Source: Anthostomella pinea (Eukaryota; Ascomycota; Sordariomycetes; Xylariales; Xylariaceae). From it: a stretch of DNA of 64,000 nucleotides. Position numbers and translations under genes: made by a program. Where the stretch lies: NCBI GenBank assembly GCA_963556695.1, contig CAUWAG010000003.1, forward strand, positions 7,812,001-7,876,000, in the 5' to 3' direction. Position 1 is the stretch's first letter; each line of letters opens with the position of its first letter. Shown here one piece after another: positions 1 to 12,869 of this stretch. A model generated the notes under the pieces. The model did not search any database. It had not been told where the DNA came from and was given only the letters and a program-made list of their open reading frames with translations.

Positions 1-307
1 CTCATTCAATATGGCCAAATTCATGAATAGAACAATGTATTGATTATGCGCATGGACGCGTTCTGATGGATTCCACAGAAAGCGCAATTGAATCTTGTTT
101 AACGAGGCGGAGGCGGGACAACGGAGCACAATGGCAAAGACGAAAACGTTTTCGCCGGCCTTTCACGAATCTGCATCATCATGACAAAGAGCAGTCTGTC
201 AGACAGCTCTCCCCTAAGAAATCGAATTCTAATACTGGGAAGCATCGCTCGACCGAGCAAGAGCTCGCGAGCATTTGGCACCATACTACCGCCGCCTGCA
301 AGCAACT

Positions 308-1845
308 ATGTCCGCCAAGGAGAACCTTGAGGCGATACGTAAACAAATACAGCTGTACTTCGACCAGGACAATCTAAAGCGCTTCACCCTTGAGAAACCC
401 GTTGATTCCGGAGCCTTTGCGCAAACGTGAATTGTCAAGTTCATACCTCGAATTGAGGCGCCGACGCCCCAGCCGGGGCCGCTGCTCCGCCTACCAAAAA
501 GAACAAGGTCGAGCCAACGGCACAACGCTTGATTCTCAAAACTGACAAGGGCTTCGCAAAGGAGGCGACGAGCCCCCCCGATACCGACTGGGTGAACGAG
601 AAGCGGTGGCTGGGGGTGCGTGGTTGACTTCCTGTCCTGAAGAAAGGGGCTTGCGGCTGGAACTGACAGCTTGGTAGGCCTTGAGACTCGCGAAGCATGT
701 CGTATATCTGGTGGTGCCAGCCGGCGACCCCTTTGCCGCCATCTTTGAAGCTGCTCCGTCGTGGCGCAGGGACAGAGAGGACTGGCTGTTTTTGGAGTTT
801 GGCGAGAATGGGACGCTTCTCGATTTCTGCATTCGGTGCAGTGGGCAGAAGATGAAGACGCTGCCTAACAGGATGTTGTGGAGGTTATTGATGTGTTGTA
901 AGTCTGCCCTTTAACCTGGGCAACACAGTCCTTTAATTAGATCGTAGGGCTCGCTAACACGATATTTGAAGTGGTACGCATGTGCATTGCCATGGCTTGG
1001 CCACCGCCGATACCAGCTGGAACTACAAATCCGCAGCATATATTAGAAGTTGCGGGGGCACCACCACCAGGCCTACTTGTGCACAATGATGTTCATTCTG
1101 GCAATGGTGCGCGTTCTCTTTATTTGTTGACATAATCCAGAATTGTGTTAACGTGAACAGTTATGTTCGGATCACTAGTGCCAGGAGAGGTCGAGCATGA
1201 CTTGACCCCCGTGGTGAAGCTTATCGACTTCGGCAATTCGCAGGAGCATATAGATTCCATGTACGTACCACGGTGGCGACCTCAAGCTGAGAAGGCGGGA
1301 AGCACTGACTTGTAAAACAGTGAAGAATTACCTGGAGTGAAGCAGAACCTGTTCGACGTTATTGGAAGGGTAACTAGGATCCCCCCAAAGTCCGATCCCA
1401 TCGTCTTGCGCGTCTAACGCGATCTCAGACAATGCTCGACTTCATCACCTTGGACATCAGCGTCTCACTCGCGATCGAACCCGGCGTAGTCAGCAGGTAC
1501 TCCCCACCACCAGTCAAGTTCCAAGTCCCCGGTGGCCCGGAACTCACGACCTACGGAAACAACCTGACTCCGGATGATGCGTCCAAGCCAGACCCGTACC
1601 CATCGCTCGACGCAGATCTGCGGAGTATCGTCTTGCGATGTCTGGCCGAAGACGGGAATGATCGGCCTACGGATCTGGCGGCCCTGGCTACCGAGACGAT
1701 AAACGCGGTCACACAGAGGGACGTGGCGTTCTACGGCAACGCTGTGGAGAGGGAGATGATAATATCAGGGACATACTCCAGCGTCATATGTTCGACGCGA
1801 GGGTTACATAGCCTGATCCATGGACCCCAGAGGCGTCTGCAGTAG
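308..1845 (+). CDS. Protein kinase-like protein (fungal-specific, degenerate kinase fold); exon 1 possibly disabled
   Basis: Kinase signatures run through a chain of exons: 678-897 carries a hinge-like WLFLEFGENGTLLDF; 972-1106 carries CIAMAWPP and, at its end, LVHNDVHSGN, a catalytic-loop equivalent; 1161-1260 carries KLIDFGN, the DFG equivalent; 1321-1369; and 1429-1845 carries a C-lobe motif CLAEDGNDRP. Introns 616-677, 898-971, 1107-1160, 1261-1320 and 1370-1428 have GT-AG ends and keep frame. The ATG at 308 opens a plausible N-lobe (SGAFAQT), but TGA at 428-430 interrupts it and the next good coding stretch (481-615, RLILKTDKGF) is in another frame; no intron of realistic length fixes this. 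The gene may be a pseudogene, or the true first exon differs. The family is common in Pezizomycotina; substrate unknown. Confidence 0.6.
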
Positions 1846-2120
1846 GAAGGAAGGAGTGAACTAAGACCTTGCATGACGTGCATGCGGCCAGGGCCACAAG
1901 TCAAGTATATAATGTCCATAGACACATCCTCATGTAGTTATAGAATACTGGAACTTGTACAGAGTGCTTCGAGTTGAAAGTCTCTAGTTACATATTAAAG
2001 AAAGGATATCTATGCGCGTCAGGCGTCGTTCACCCAGCTCAAAGGGCCGCAGTAAGGTCTAAATTAGCATACAGGGCAAGAAAAATCCATCTATCATAAT
2101 TATCATACAGCACTAACTGC

Positions 2121-5100
2121 TCAAGGCTTGCTGACCTGCTCCTTGCGGAAGAATTTGAAATAACCCGCACAGATGCCCAGCTGACAAACAAGCACAACCC
2201 AGAACCACGCCTTGGAAGTGGCGAAGCCAACGCCCTGCGAGAAGTCCGGGAACACGTCGCCGGGCCCGACCTTGTCGGGCGCCGAGGCCCGTCCGACGAT
2301 GGTCGCCAGACTGCCGATGACCTGCGCGGCGACCACGGCCGCGGCGACGTGGACGCGTGTGAGCGTCAGCATGAGGATCATGCCGACGCCCGCGCCCTGG
2401 ATCCCGTCGAGTAGCCCGAGCCACAGCCACAGCGAGCGGCTGGCCAGCGCGGACGCGACGTGGCCGCCGGCCCAGGGGAGGTAGAGCCCGATGCCCGAGG
2501 TGCCCCAGAGCATCTGGGCCCAGCGCGGGGCGCCGAGGCCGACGGCGAAGAGAGGGAACAGCCATGGGTGGCTGCGGCTGAAGAAGGACAACACAAAGAG
2601 GATGGCGGTCCAGGCGAGACCAAAGAAGCCCAAGGCGAGCAGCACGACGGCGCCCGTCGACACGTGCTGCGAGCCGAACAAGAAGAACCAGTTGCGGCCG
2701 TAGGGCGCCGACAGGAAGTAATTCTGAAGAACGACGGCGAACAGGAACCACACGATGGTGCGGCGCTTGGCGAGCGACCGCCACAGCATCGGCACCGCAC
2801 CCGGAGTCTCTCGGTAGTAGTCCGGCAGGCCCAGGAAGAGCAGCAGGCCGACGGCCCACAGTATCACGGCGATGGGCGCGCAGACAGCCATGAGGTACGG
2901 CGAGGCGGCGAGGCTGGCGCTCTGGGCTTGTCCGGCGGCTGTCGAGGTCGAGATGATGCTGCCCCAGGCCCAAAGGCCGAGGGAGTATATCTGTTGCAGG
3001 CCTTGGATGATGGTCGCGCGGTAAATCCACGTTGTGACCGGGGAGCCGCCTAGGACTTGTCAGCATGATTGGAAGTGCTTCAGGGGTAGGGGGGTTAAGT
3101 AGACTGACCCTCATCTCCAAAGTTGAACGCAAAGGCCAATGCACCGCTTGAAGAAGCGACTGCGTAGAGCCCAGTAGCGACATTCTGCATCCATCCCCTC
3201 CCGCCGATTGTGTTCGCAAAGGGCGAGGCGCCGAGGATAAGGAATGCGACGCCGTAGAACAAGAACGGTATCGATAGAACGTAGATGGCTGGTTTGGTGC
3301 GAGAGAGAATGTACCAGAGTATGGTCGACGCCAGATAGACGGACGCCACGACGTACAGCTTTGATGCACTCTGGCCTACTTCACCGGTCAGGAGGGTGAT
3401 TTGGTACGAGTTCGATGCGATGACCTGGCTCAGCGCCAGCAGCATGCTGTATATAGGCCAGTCACCAATGCGGCGCTGGAGAATGCTTTGAACGCCCCCC
3501 GGCGGCTTGTAGTCCTTGGCTAAGCCAAAGTCTTCCTCGTCGTTGTAAGCCCAGACGCTGTTGTTCTCTTCCGCTTCGGTCACGACGGACTGGGCCTGGG
3601 AGGAGATCCTGGACTTCGTGAACGGAAACGCGATGGTTGACATCCTGCTGGACCCCGGCCGGGAGTTGGGCGCAGAACCACCTACAGACTGGCGGCCCAG
3701 TTTCGCATTGCGGTAGTGGCTGAACCACTGCTTCTCGCTCTTGGTGAGGTAGTCCTGGATGCAGAGGTCCGACGTCGAGTTGCTGGCGCTGAGGTCGTCG
3801 AGCTTCTTCTCGAAGGCGTCGTAGAACTCGCCGCGCGAATCCGTGAAGAAGAGGTCCACGCGCTGCAACTTGAAGTCGCTGCGCCCGCCCACCACCTCGT
3901 TGACGCTGAGCGAGGAGCTGGACAGCGGGGGCGAGCCGTCTCTCGGCGTCAGGTACACATTGTCGGGTGGTGTTTGGAATCCAGTGATTGACGACCGTCG
4001 GGAGCTAAGGGGCGATAATTCAGGTGTCGAGGTCACTGTCTCAGATGGGAATTCTGGAAGGCGAAGTTCACCGAGCACCTCCACCGCCTGTGCCTGCTTT
4101 TCTGTCTGCGCGGGCGATTCCCGGCCAGACGCTCCTGGCTGGTTACCCATGCTCAATGTCGAATTTCGGACCAACTTTTTGCGTTGACGCCTGGGTTTGG
4201 GCTTCTCGTGGAGCCTAATGGCCGTCGACTGTAGTGTCTCCAGGTCTTCGAGCCATTGGGCCACTGGGAAACGCTGCTTGGCCGACCAGGCCCTCATCAT
4301 GGCGCGGGTTTCTTGCTTCGTCTCCAGTGCAGAGGTGATGGCCTCCTTGAACTGGGCGAGTAGGTGAGCGGCACTTGTCGACTCAATTGTGTACCACCAG
4401 CCGGGCATCTGGCCCAGACCGCCGACTCTGGCACCAACTCCAAGAGCCCCCTTTCGACCGAACTCAACGGCTACAAGGCCAACTACAATGTGTTAGTCTT
4501 TTTCTCAAACTGTACCATAATTTAGCTGCTCAGCCGACTCTGGGTTACTTACTACAAGTAGGTTAGCTTCAGGAAACGTTCAAGTTGACATGGGTCTGGA
4601 CATACCAAGGCTCATCTCTAGAGGGAATCAGGGCAAACTCCGCCCCACTGAAGAGGTACGGAGGCAAGGCCGTGAACTCGGGCTTACTGTACACCCTCTT
4701 TGGGTATTTCTCCATGAGTTTCGAAAGCTTCAGCGCCGCAAACTTGCCATAGAGATCGATGACCGGGCCGACGCAGACGAGCTGGGTATCCGGGTGCTGC
4801 TCCAGGACCGCGGGAAAGATGTCGGCTATAAGATCAACACCCTTCTGCAGACTCCAGCGCCCGACGAAGACGAAGAGCTCGGCCTTGGGGTTGACCTCGA
4901 GGCCTGCCCACTCTTGTGCCTGGCGCTTCAGGTCTGCTCGGCCGTTCTCAAAGTTGGCGTCGACGGCGACCTCGGTGTCCTTCATGAACGCCTCCCGGTC
5001 CCACTCCGCGGTGTCGGTCGGGTCCGGGTTGGGGAGCTGGCCCACGTCTCTGAGACCCCAGAGGATGGGATAGCGCGCGAAGGAGCGGTCGCCGTATTTC

Positions 5101-8100
5101 TTCGAGACACCGACTGCGCCGAACCCCTTCTGGTGCACTCGCAGGTAGCTGGCGCCGGCGTGGAGGAGGTTGAAGACGGACCCGTATTGCACGTACTTGC
5201 TCACGACGGACTGGTCCAGATTGTAGACCTTGCAGACTTCTTCAGCCTCGGCTGGCGTCCTCATGGGCCACATGCCCTGGAACTCGGCGTTGTGGAGCGA
5301 CATGGCAGCCGGGATCGTGTTGGGCAGGAGGTACAGCGGAGCTGCCGCTCCATGGTAGTCGTTGATATGGTAGAGATCGACGGGGAACCTCTTTGAGGCC
5401 TCGGCGATGCACTGGTTCCATGCAGAGTAGTAGATTGCGCTGTCGAGGTCGTCCATACGGGGCGGGTACGGCTCGGCCTTGGTCTGTCTTCTAAAGACTG
5501 GCGCGTCAAGCAGGACGTAGGTAATGTTACCCAGTTTGTGGTACTGCACTTCCACCTCGTACTGCATTCCCAGAACGGTGACGAACATGGATTTGGCGGG
5601 CGTGTCGATGGGGTATTCAATGCCACCCACACAGGGCACGACCCAGATGAGGTCCTGGTGCTGAAGGCTCGTGCCCATCAGCTGGGCCATGACACCCAGA
5701 CCGCCGATCTTGATCTTGATGTTCCAGTCGTCGATGTTGTATTCCATGGTCGCGATTAAGACGCAGCGGCGGCCCTGGCCCTGGGACACTAAGGCCTTCT
5801 CCTGTTCCGCCTTCTTCGACAGGGGCATGAGGGCCATGATGTCCTTTGCAGTATCCTGTATGTACGGTAGGATTTTGCTCCTCGCGTCTTTGAGCCCCAT
5901 CTCCACGTACTTGACCTTGTAGAAAGACGCCTTGAAGACATATACACAGAGGATGCCGCTGATCAGAGGGGCGAGCCAGAGAATGATGTACACTGCAGCA
6001 CGGTGTCAGAAAACACTTGAAATCTTACAGAAATGCGGTCGAGACGTGAGAGGTCTGAAAGAGGAGGGTCTGAAGGCTACTCACAGGCAAGCTGAACTCC
6101 GCGGTCTCCCGTAGGCACCAGGTCGTAGTTGAGAGTAGCGTCATCAAGGACAAGTCGGTAAGCCAAGTACGGCGCCGGAGGTACGTCGGTAACGTTCACA
6201 GCGCTCTCGACCAGGCTCGATGGCGGTAGCCGATCGATGACGAAGTCGCCGTTGTTGTCTCCATATACGAATGACTGATCCGGCTGCCCGTCTGGGTTCA
6301 TACCCCAGACGTTGAGTTGGAAGCGGCTCGGCCACTCGACCATGAAGTGCCACTCCCATTGAGAATTTGCCGTCTGATGGAGCTGGTTGTGGATTCCAGC
6401 GTCGAATCCGAATTGATTGAATGGTCCGTTGGCCCAAAGATGGGGAAACCGGCGGGTTACGGAGTGGTCGACATCGCCGTGTTGAACGATACTGCTGCTC
6501 CCGAGGAGCTTGCTGAAGTATTGGACGATGACATGTTCACCGTCCCAAGCCTGAGATTCAGTCCCGGACCATTGTTGTTGGTCGATACTAGTAGTATCGG
6601 ATTCGTAGTCGGTCCAGTCACTCCAGGTCGAGCCCCAATTCAGCGAGTAGCGCCATTTGCTTGCGCCGGCAGCTTCATGGTGGAGAGTCAGGTCGCCTTG
6701 GGCGCTCTTAGTCAGGAGACTGGACGAGTAGTTGCCGGTAGTCGGAAACACGATCGGGTTGCCCGCAGTGCCGAGTCTGATCAAGAAACGATCCACGCTG
6801 TTCGTGAAGCTGCCCATGTCCTCCGTTGTGGCGTTGCGGACAATGATCTGGTGGACGCCATCTTCCACATTGGTAATGCTCGCCGACCACTTCCAAGCGG
6901 AGGCTACAGCGCCTATGTAAGGAAGTGTTTCCACATCGGAGCCACTGGTGCAAATGACGGTGGAGTTGTCGATTTCAGGGACCGCGTTGTTGCCCGTGAT
7001 AGACGCAAACTCGATGGCGCGCGTGAAACTATCGCAGTCCATCGCCGCAGACACGTGGAACTCGATCTTGACCGACTTGTCGGCTTCGGCGGAAATAACG
7101 CGAGAATCATGACCTGGGCTGAACATGGTAATCATGGCTGGTGGAGGAACGAATTTGCTTTTCGGGACGTAAGCCCGGAACTCATACGGCAGCATGCTCA
7201 GTTTTGAACTGCAGCCATTATATTCAGTAGAGCCTTTGATGCCTAGCTTTTTGGTCGATTCGGTCAACGTGATTTCGTCATGGGGAAAGAAGAGGTTCTT
7301 GACCGTGGTCCCTGCATCGAAGGGAGCAATGAGTGCTGACGTGTTCAGTGTACAGTCGAACGAGTACTCGGTCGTTTCGTTTCGGTTGTGGTAGACCAGC
7401 CAAACGGCCGTTGAGTTTCCAAAGTCTTGCACGCCTTCGAAAGCAGAACGCATGACGCTCCACAGACCGGTCTCGGTAGAGGTTTCGTTGCTACCAGGGT
7501 ACGTGATCATCTCGGTCTGGTTAGACAGCTGTTGGAGAAATAGCCCATCGTGCAAAACTGGATACTCGTTTCGTAGTTTGTACATCGCCTTGATGACGTT
7601 TCTGATGGGGTGGCTCGGATCTCGGTGATCCCAGGAAACAGTTTCGTCCAGGCAGCCGGTTCGAGCAGCCACGAGCGGCATCTTAAAATATTGGTCGCTG
7701 CCTCCGCTGTAGCAGCCATGAGTCTGCCAGGCCGGAGACGGGCTCATCGCTTGTCGGCCGTAGATGTAGTTGTCTGCTGTACTGTCAAGAACGTAAAAAG
7801 CCTGCTCTTCCCCCCAGAGCATCAACGGGACACCCGGCATATGCAGTGACGTGATGAACTGGCCTAGCAGCATTCGCTCAATACCTTGGTGGATAGCTGG
7901 CCATCGGAAGACATCCTGATTCGTAACTCCGTACATGTGTCGCGGATCCACCACCCCGGTGTTGGGGTTCAGGAAGTCGTTGGTGAGCAACATCTCGTTC
8001 CAGGAGTCGACCCAATTCCGTGGAAGGTCGAATCCAGCTTCCAAATTTCCGTCCATTCCCAGGAAACGAGTTAGATGTCGGTAGATCGAATAGTGAAAAG

Positions 8101-9514
8101 CGGCTGAGTCGAGACCATTTTGGCCTTCGTCGTGCAGGAATTTGGCATCTTCCTGGGCTGTTCCGTTCGTCACAGACACAGCAGTCGTCAGGTTCGTGAA
8201 GTACTGATCAGGCTGGCGTCCACGTCCGATATAGAGGGATCCAAACGTGTTTCCTCCGGTGATTTCGCCGGGGAGGAAGAAGTTGTCTTTCCCTAAGCGT
8301 CGAGCACACTCCCGGAGGTGAGTGGAGAATTGCCCGGTGGCATCAACGGTGACTTGCGTGGCCTTGTCATATCGGAACCCATCGATATCAAGCATGGCAA
8401 TGGTGATACAGGAGAAATGCTCGATCTTTTCTCTCACAGACGGGACCCATTCACGAAGACGGTCCTGCACGGAGGCAAACTTCGTGAGTTGACGTCGATA
8501 GTCAGGGTACACGCCAAACGCCTCAGTGTCACCGAACTAAAAGGTGTCGTGTCAATATTGCATGAGGATCGGAGGGAAAACATGGCTTACTTGGTCGAAG
8601 TCTCCGTCATAGCAGCCTTTAAACTCATTCATGACGTCGTCGCTGATCAGGTAGCCGTCCTCGGCCCACAAGCGCGGAAACTCGCAAGTCTCGTTATAGT
8701 CAAACCCAATATCGAAGTCGAGATACCTTCTATCACTCTTCCATAAGACCGGATGCTCTCCCGTCACAAATGGGGTGGATTCGTTGAGGTAGCCATCAAA
8801 TCCAACAAGATCTCCCATTCTGTAAGCAAATTTAGCTGACTGTTCCTAATCCGAGACCTTGGAGGACTCACGTAGCGACTGTGTTGTCCATAAGGACATA
8901 CATCCCACGACTGTGGATTTCCGTGATTGCCTCGCGCCATTCGCTAATGTTGCCGAAGTGTTCATCTAGCAATGTGTGATCGAGGGGCTGTCTAGCGTCA
9001 GCTTCCGTGAACGGAACACGGCTATAGGAGACATACCGAGTATGAGTCTGACTGCCATGGTTTATTGATGAAGGGAGATCCAGCTATGTATATACCCTAT
9101 CGAAGGTTAGCATCAACGCATAAAGAGAGTGTACCTATACTGAGCCAGGTCCGGACATACCTCGACACCCATGCCCTGAATGTAGTCCAGGCTGTCGACG
9201 AGTCCTTGCAGATCTCCGCCATGTCTGAACTGAGTGCTCGTGATATCCTGCTCAAATAGCGTGCCATTGCTGTTGTCATTTGTGGGATCGCCGTTCACGA
9301 ATCTGTCCAGGAAGAGAGTGTAGAACGGGAAGCGCCAGTTCGAGGGCGACGGGTTGTAAGAGTGGTCGGTCCATTCTCCCCAGTAGTCCAAGGGGTTCTC
9401 CGCCGTGCGGTTCTGGTTCAGATTATGTGCTTCATATGCCGAGTCGAAGCGAAGTCCATGTATCAACGAGGGTAGACTGATCAACGCAAACACTGATATT
9501 GTAACGAACGACAT
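2121..9514 (-). CDS. ags1: Alpha-1,3-glucan synthase (Ags1/Mok1 family), complete, 2,299 aa
   Basis: This plasma-membrane enzyme makes cell-wall alpha-1,3-glucan. Exons read 9514-9161, 9096-9037, 8987-8872, 8819-8591, 8536-6085, 5992-4607, 4482-3109 and 3049-2121, summing to 6,900 nt in frame. Order of parts: signal peptide (MSFVTISVFALIS...); extracellular GH13 amylase-like domain (about 40-550) with DGFRYD (Asp ~310) and PGE (Glu ~344); a membrane segment near 1071-1090; cytosolic GT5 glycogen-synthase-like domain with KIGGLG (~1165) and EFGRKGALGVGARVGG; a low-complexity linker; and a C-terminal multi-membrane domain from about 1880. Length and order match the family. The ATG at 9514 is chosen because it starts the signal peptide; the in-frame extension upstream begins with TTG. 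The intron at 4606-4483 is a probable stwintron, listed separately. Confidence 0.96.
4483..4606 (-). other. Probable [D1,2]-type stwintron in the glucan synthase gene
   Basis: Two introns are nested at one position. The internal intron is 4605-4552 (54 nt; GTATGT donor, GCTAAC branch, CTTGTAG acceptor). Removing it joins G4606 to TAAGTAA at 4551 and so creates the donor GTAAGT of an external intron (G4606 plus 4551-4483, 70 nt), which has its own ACTAAC branch and TTGTAG acceptor. Splicing both gives TTT (T4607 plus 4482-4481) and the expected family sequence RDEPFGLVAVEF. One intron from 4605 to 4483 shifts the frame into a stop; retaining the internal part meets TGA. No RNA evidence is available here. 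Confidence 0.85.
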
Positions 9515-12077
9515 CCCGACCCGCTGCCCGTTTAAGGGAGTTCGTCTTGGAGGAGAAAGGTCTATCAAAAGGCAATAAACGAATGTACCGATCTGGTAGG
9601 CAACAAGTCCAATAGCCAGAGACGGCTCAGGTATAGGAAAATTGTTGCATAGACACCTGAGTTACGGAAACGAAAGGGAAGGTCGACAGAACAGGAGGGG
9701 GACGACACGCGTGGGAGACATCTCCCAGAATATAGACTAGCTTGCGAGCGTAGGTGCTAGCAACCCGGGGAGCCGTTGTCAAACCTGTTCCAGCGACGAT
9801 AAGGGTTGACCTCGCCACCACTTTCTGTCATCATGATATGCCATCAGGAGCACACTGGCTTGCCGCTGCCACCGTTATCAATACGAGCAGCTTGACAGAT
9901 CAGCTAGTTGCACAAACTAACAAGCCGGTCTTGTCCTCAAGACAGCCAGACCGGCCTCAAGCGTCTGTCAAGACACAATACGGACCGCCACTTGCAGCCC
10001 TAAGACGCCAGACTTACTGCAGATGGATTACCTAGGCGATATCTAGGAAATTACCCCGAAGGCAAGTTTCCAGCCCTAATGTCGGCGCCGGTGTTCGGTC
10101 TGGCTTTCATTTCCCTGTTTGGGGCCAAAGGTCAAACGTCCGAGTCATGAATCTCGTCCTTTTAATAAGCATAAAGACGTCAAGCAGGCTTCCTGCATAG
10201 TCCGACGTGGGCACTGCCATATTCATGCTAGGTCCCACCCTACCTCGTAGTGCAAGGCCTGAGCGTGACGTTCTATCATGAGGCCAAAGCTAGCACCCCT
10301 GAAGCGACAAGATAAGGGATTCGAAGGAAAACACGCAGCATCACGTCTCGGAACTTGAAAGATAAAGGTTACGCAGAGATCACCGGCGCAGAATCGTATC
10401 GGGTCACGAGGGGGCCGCTCACTAATGAGACTCGACTCGTCAGGTTCGTCCGAGCCAAACGGCAAGGGAATGAGATTGTCTAGTCACAGGTCAGCTTGCA
10501 GCCATTTGAATGGGCGCTTTAGAATATAAAGTCTTCAGACTTATCGATTCGGTCCCGACCTACAGGGTATGTTGCACGCCCACATGGCAGCGGGTGATCT
10601 TCAACTAGTCACTCTTCCTAGTCTTTAGTCGGGTGCCGGGAGGATCCCGGGCCATCATCTCGGGTTAGTCAGGGGCATGGTTTCGACACACTCGTCAGCC
10701 GCAACCACGTTCCGACGAACACGGTGCTATCAGATGTGCCAAGACAGGCAATGAGGGAACTTCCGTTGTCTTGAAATATGGCACCAACGTGGACGGTACT
10801 GATAAGACCTGAGACGGCCCTCTCAGCCGCCGGGAGCGTCGACCAACAAGCCCGAGCGTTCATATCCGAGGACGATATCAGCAGTGGTGTTCAGAGGAGG
10901 TCACCCCAGCTGTGCCCGTGCCACAAGCCTGTTACAGAGCTGGATTGTTCGAATGTCCTGGTGACTCCTGTGGCCCTACGCCATATAGTGAGCGCTTAGC
11001 TACATATGACTTGACGCGGTTGGCTGCCTGAGAGTGAGACCTGAGAGCATGTCTGTGGAGATTGTCCCTATGTATGGCTTTGTCTGCTGCTGAAGAAATA
11101 AGGGAAAAATAAGCGAGTGCCCAGTAGTGAAGAAGATGCCAGAAGAGAAAGACCACTAGTATCCCAGCTAAGGAAGTTGACCATACCCGCGGATACCTGT
11201 GGTCCCAACGCCAGTCTGCGGCTTGTCGTTAGCCCAGCGGCCAAGGTCCAGTTGGATCGACGATGTCGTACCACCCTGCCCTGCCAGGCAGTGGGCACTG
11301 CGATAGGCGATTGGGCCTTGCCGCGCTATTTCGCGGCAGAGCTGTGACGTTGATATCCATTGCGGAAGGGTTGCTGATCAGTGATCAGTGGGCGTGATCT
11401 GCGCCGGGCCAAGCAGATCATGGGTTTTGATATGTGGGTCGCGCCGCGATTAATCATCAGTCGACTGTTCACTGTTCACTGTTCAGGTGTGGCGCCCACA
11501 CGAACGTCAAACTTGAAGTTTGTTTGGTTTGTGGTGTTCTGTTCAAAGCAAGTGGTGGAAACTTAGAAGGTGGCTGTAATGGTGATGGTCATCTGCCGCT
11601 GTCAAGGGCTTGGAGATGCCCTATCGTTCACTGCACGGGCCCACAACGGGCTGGACCCTGCGCTACCCGTTGGCCCGTGTGCGATGCCCTTGAAACTATA
11701 TGAAACTTGAAAGGAGGTCCCTTGAAGAATGCGTATGGACCAACGGGTAACCTTGGACGTATCGTGGGATTAATCTAGAATATCTGCTAGACTATCGTGA
11801 CTATCATGGGCGATCAGCTCGTGGAACGCGTGTGGCGCAAAGCGGAACAAAGGGCCCCTTTACAATGCTGTATTCGCTGTCATACCTTACTTTCGACAAG
11901 TTGGAGTGACTCGTACGATCATATCGCAAAGTCTCAGATCACTCATTCAGCTGATGGCAATGACTGTAAGCATGGCGTTCATGCGACCGCGATCAAATGA
12001 CGCGTCTAATGATATCAGACCGAGGTAGGTACACTGAACGAACCACCGTCCCGTCACGGAGGCCCACCAGCTCACCC
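9515..12077. other. Intergenic region, glucan synthase 5' flank
   Basis: About 2.5 kb between the glucan synthase start and the end of the next minus-strand gene. I see no convincing coding, RNA or mobile-element signal. The part next to 9514 must hold the glucan synthase promoter and leader. Confidence 0.5.
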
Positions 12078-12869
12078 TCAAGCCTTCGTCATGACCCATC
12101 GATAAGCAAGCCGCAACCAATTCGCCGTCTCGACCGTGAGATGCTCCTGGAGCCCCGACACCACGTAGTCGGGCACGTTATCTGGGATCCAGATACCCTG
12201 GAACACCTCGACACCCTCTCCGTCGGGCAGGTCCCGGAAACCCGTCAGGCTATGCGCAAACGTGGTGCCATCCTTAAGCGCCAGCCCGAGGTTGAACTGC
12301 CCGTCCTCGGAGAAGTCCTCGAGCGCGGGGATGAAGGCCGGCCGCTCCTCTAACTTGCCCTTGAAGTACGTGATCGGGCCCTTGCCCCAACCTTCCGTGT
12401 TCTCATCCAGGGCAGCCGGGTCGCTCGTCCCCGCCCCGATGAAGCCGAGAAAGTGCGTCGGGCTGGACTCGAGGAAGTCATTAGGCCAGCCCGTGCCGGC
12501 GCCCGCGAACCAGGCCCCGACCGAGGACGCGTTGAGGACGGCTGGGTCCACGAGCACCTGGATGCGCGCCTTGCCGGCGACGTAGCGGCCGGTCGCGTTC
12601 GACAGCGTCGCGTGCCAGAAGGCGTCGGCGGCGGCGACTTCGGTCACAACGATGGCGCTGGTGCCCGCCTGGCCGAGACGGCTGTGATAGAGGTAGAGGG
12701 ACTCGGTCGCCTGCGTGAGGGCGAGACCGTCGGCATCTGGCGTGGAGCCCTCGATGACGACGATGGGCAGGGCTGCAGTCTGCCTGGTCTGCCTGTGTCT
12801 TTGGACTGGAATAGCGCTGGCTAGGCTGGCGAGTGCCGTTGTGATAACGAAGAGAGCTTTTACCGACAT
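12078..12869 (-). CDS. Secreted protein of unknown function (263 aa)
   Basis: Single-exon gene. The N-terminus is a clear signal peptide (MSVKALFVITTALASLASA) followed by a basic stretch (QRHRQTRQT) that could be a Kex2-type pro-peptide site. The mature part has no cysteine, has N-glycosylation sequons (NAT, NAS) and mixed hydrophobic strands (ALPIVVIEGS, GTSAIVVTEVA). A TATA-like element lies about 85 nt upstream. It is transcribed divergently from a second secreted-protein gene at 13426. I do not recognise the fold; the intact reading frame, signal peptide and promoter position support a real gene. Confidence 0.8.
   Translation of the reverse strand: MSVKALFVITTALASLASAIPVQRHRQTRQTAALPIVVIEGSTPDADGLALTQATESLYLYHSRLGQAGTSAIVVTEVAAADAFWHATLSNATGRYVAGKARIQVLVDPAVLNASSVGAWFAGAGTGWPNDFLESSPTHFLGFIGAGTSDPAALDENTEGWGKGPITYFKGKLEERPAFIPALEDFSEDGQFNLGLALKDGTTFAHSLTGFRDLPDGEGVEVFQGIWIPDNVPDYVVSGLQEHLTVETANWLRLAYRWVMTKA

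Noticed and set aside
427..457. A 31-nt intron to repair the kinase-like exon 1
   Set aside because: Too short for a fungal intron, and it would still leave the two sides out of frame.
2460..3053. Plus-strand open frame of 197 codons
   Set aside because: Antisense to the membrane domain of the glucan synthase gene.
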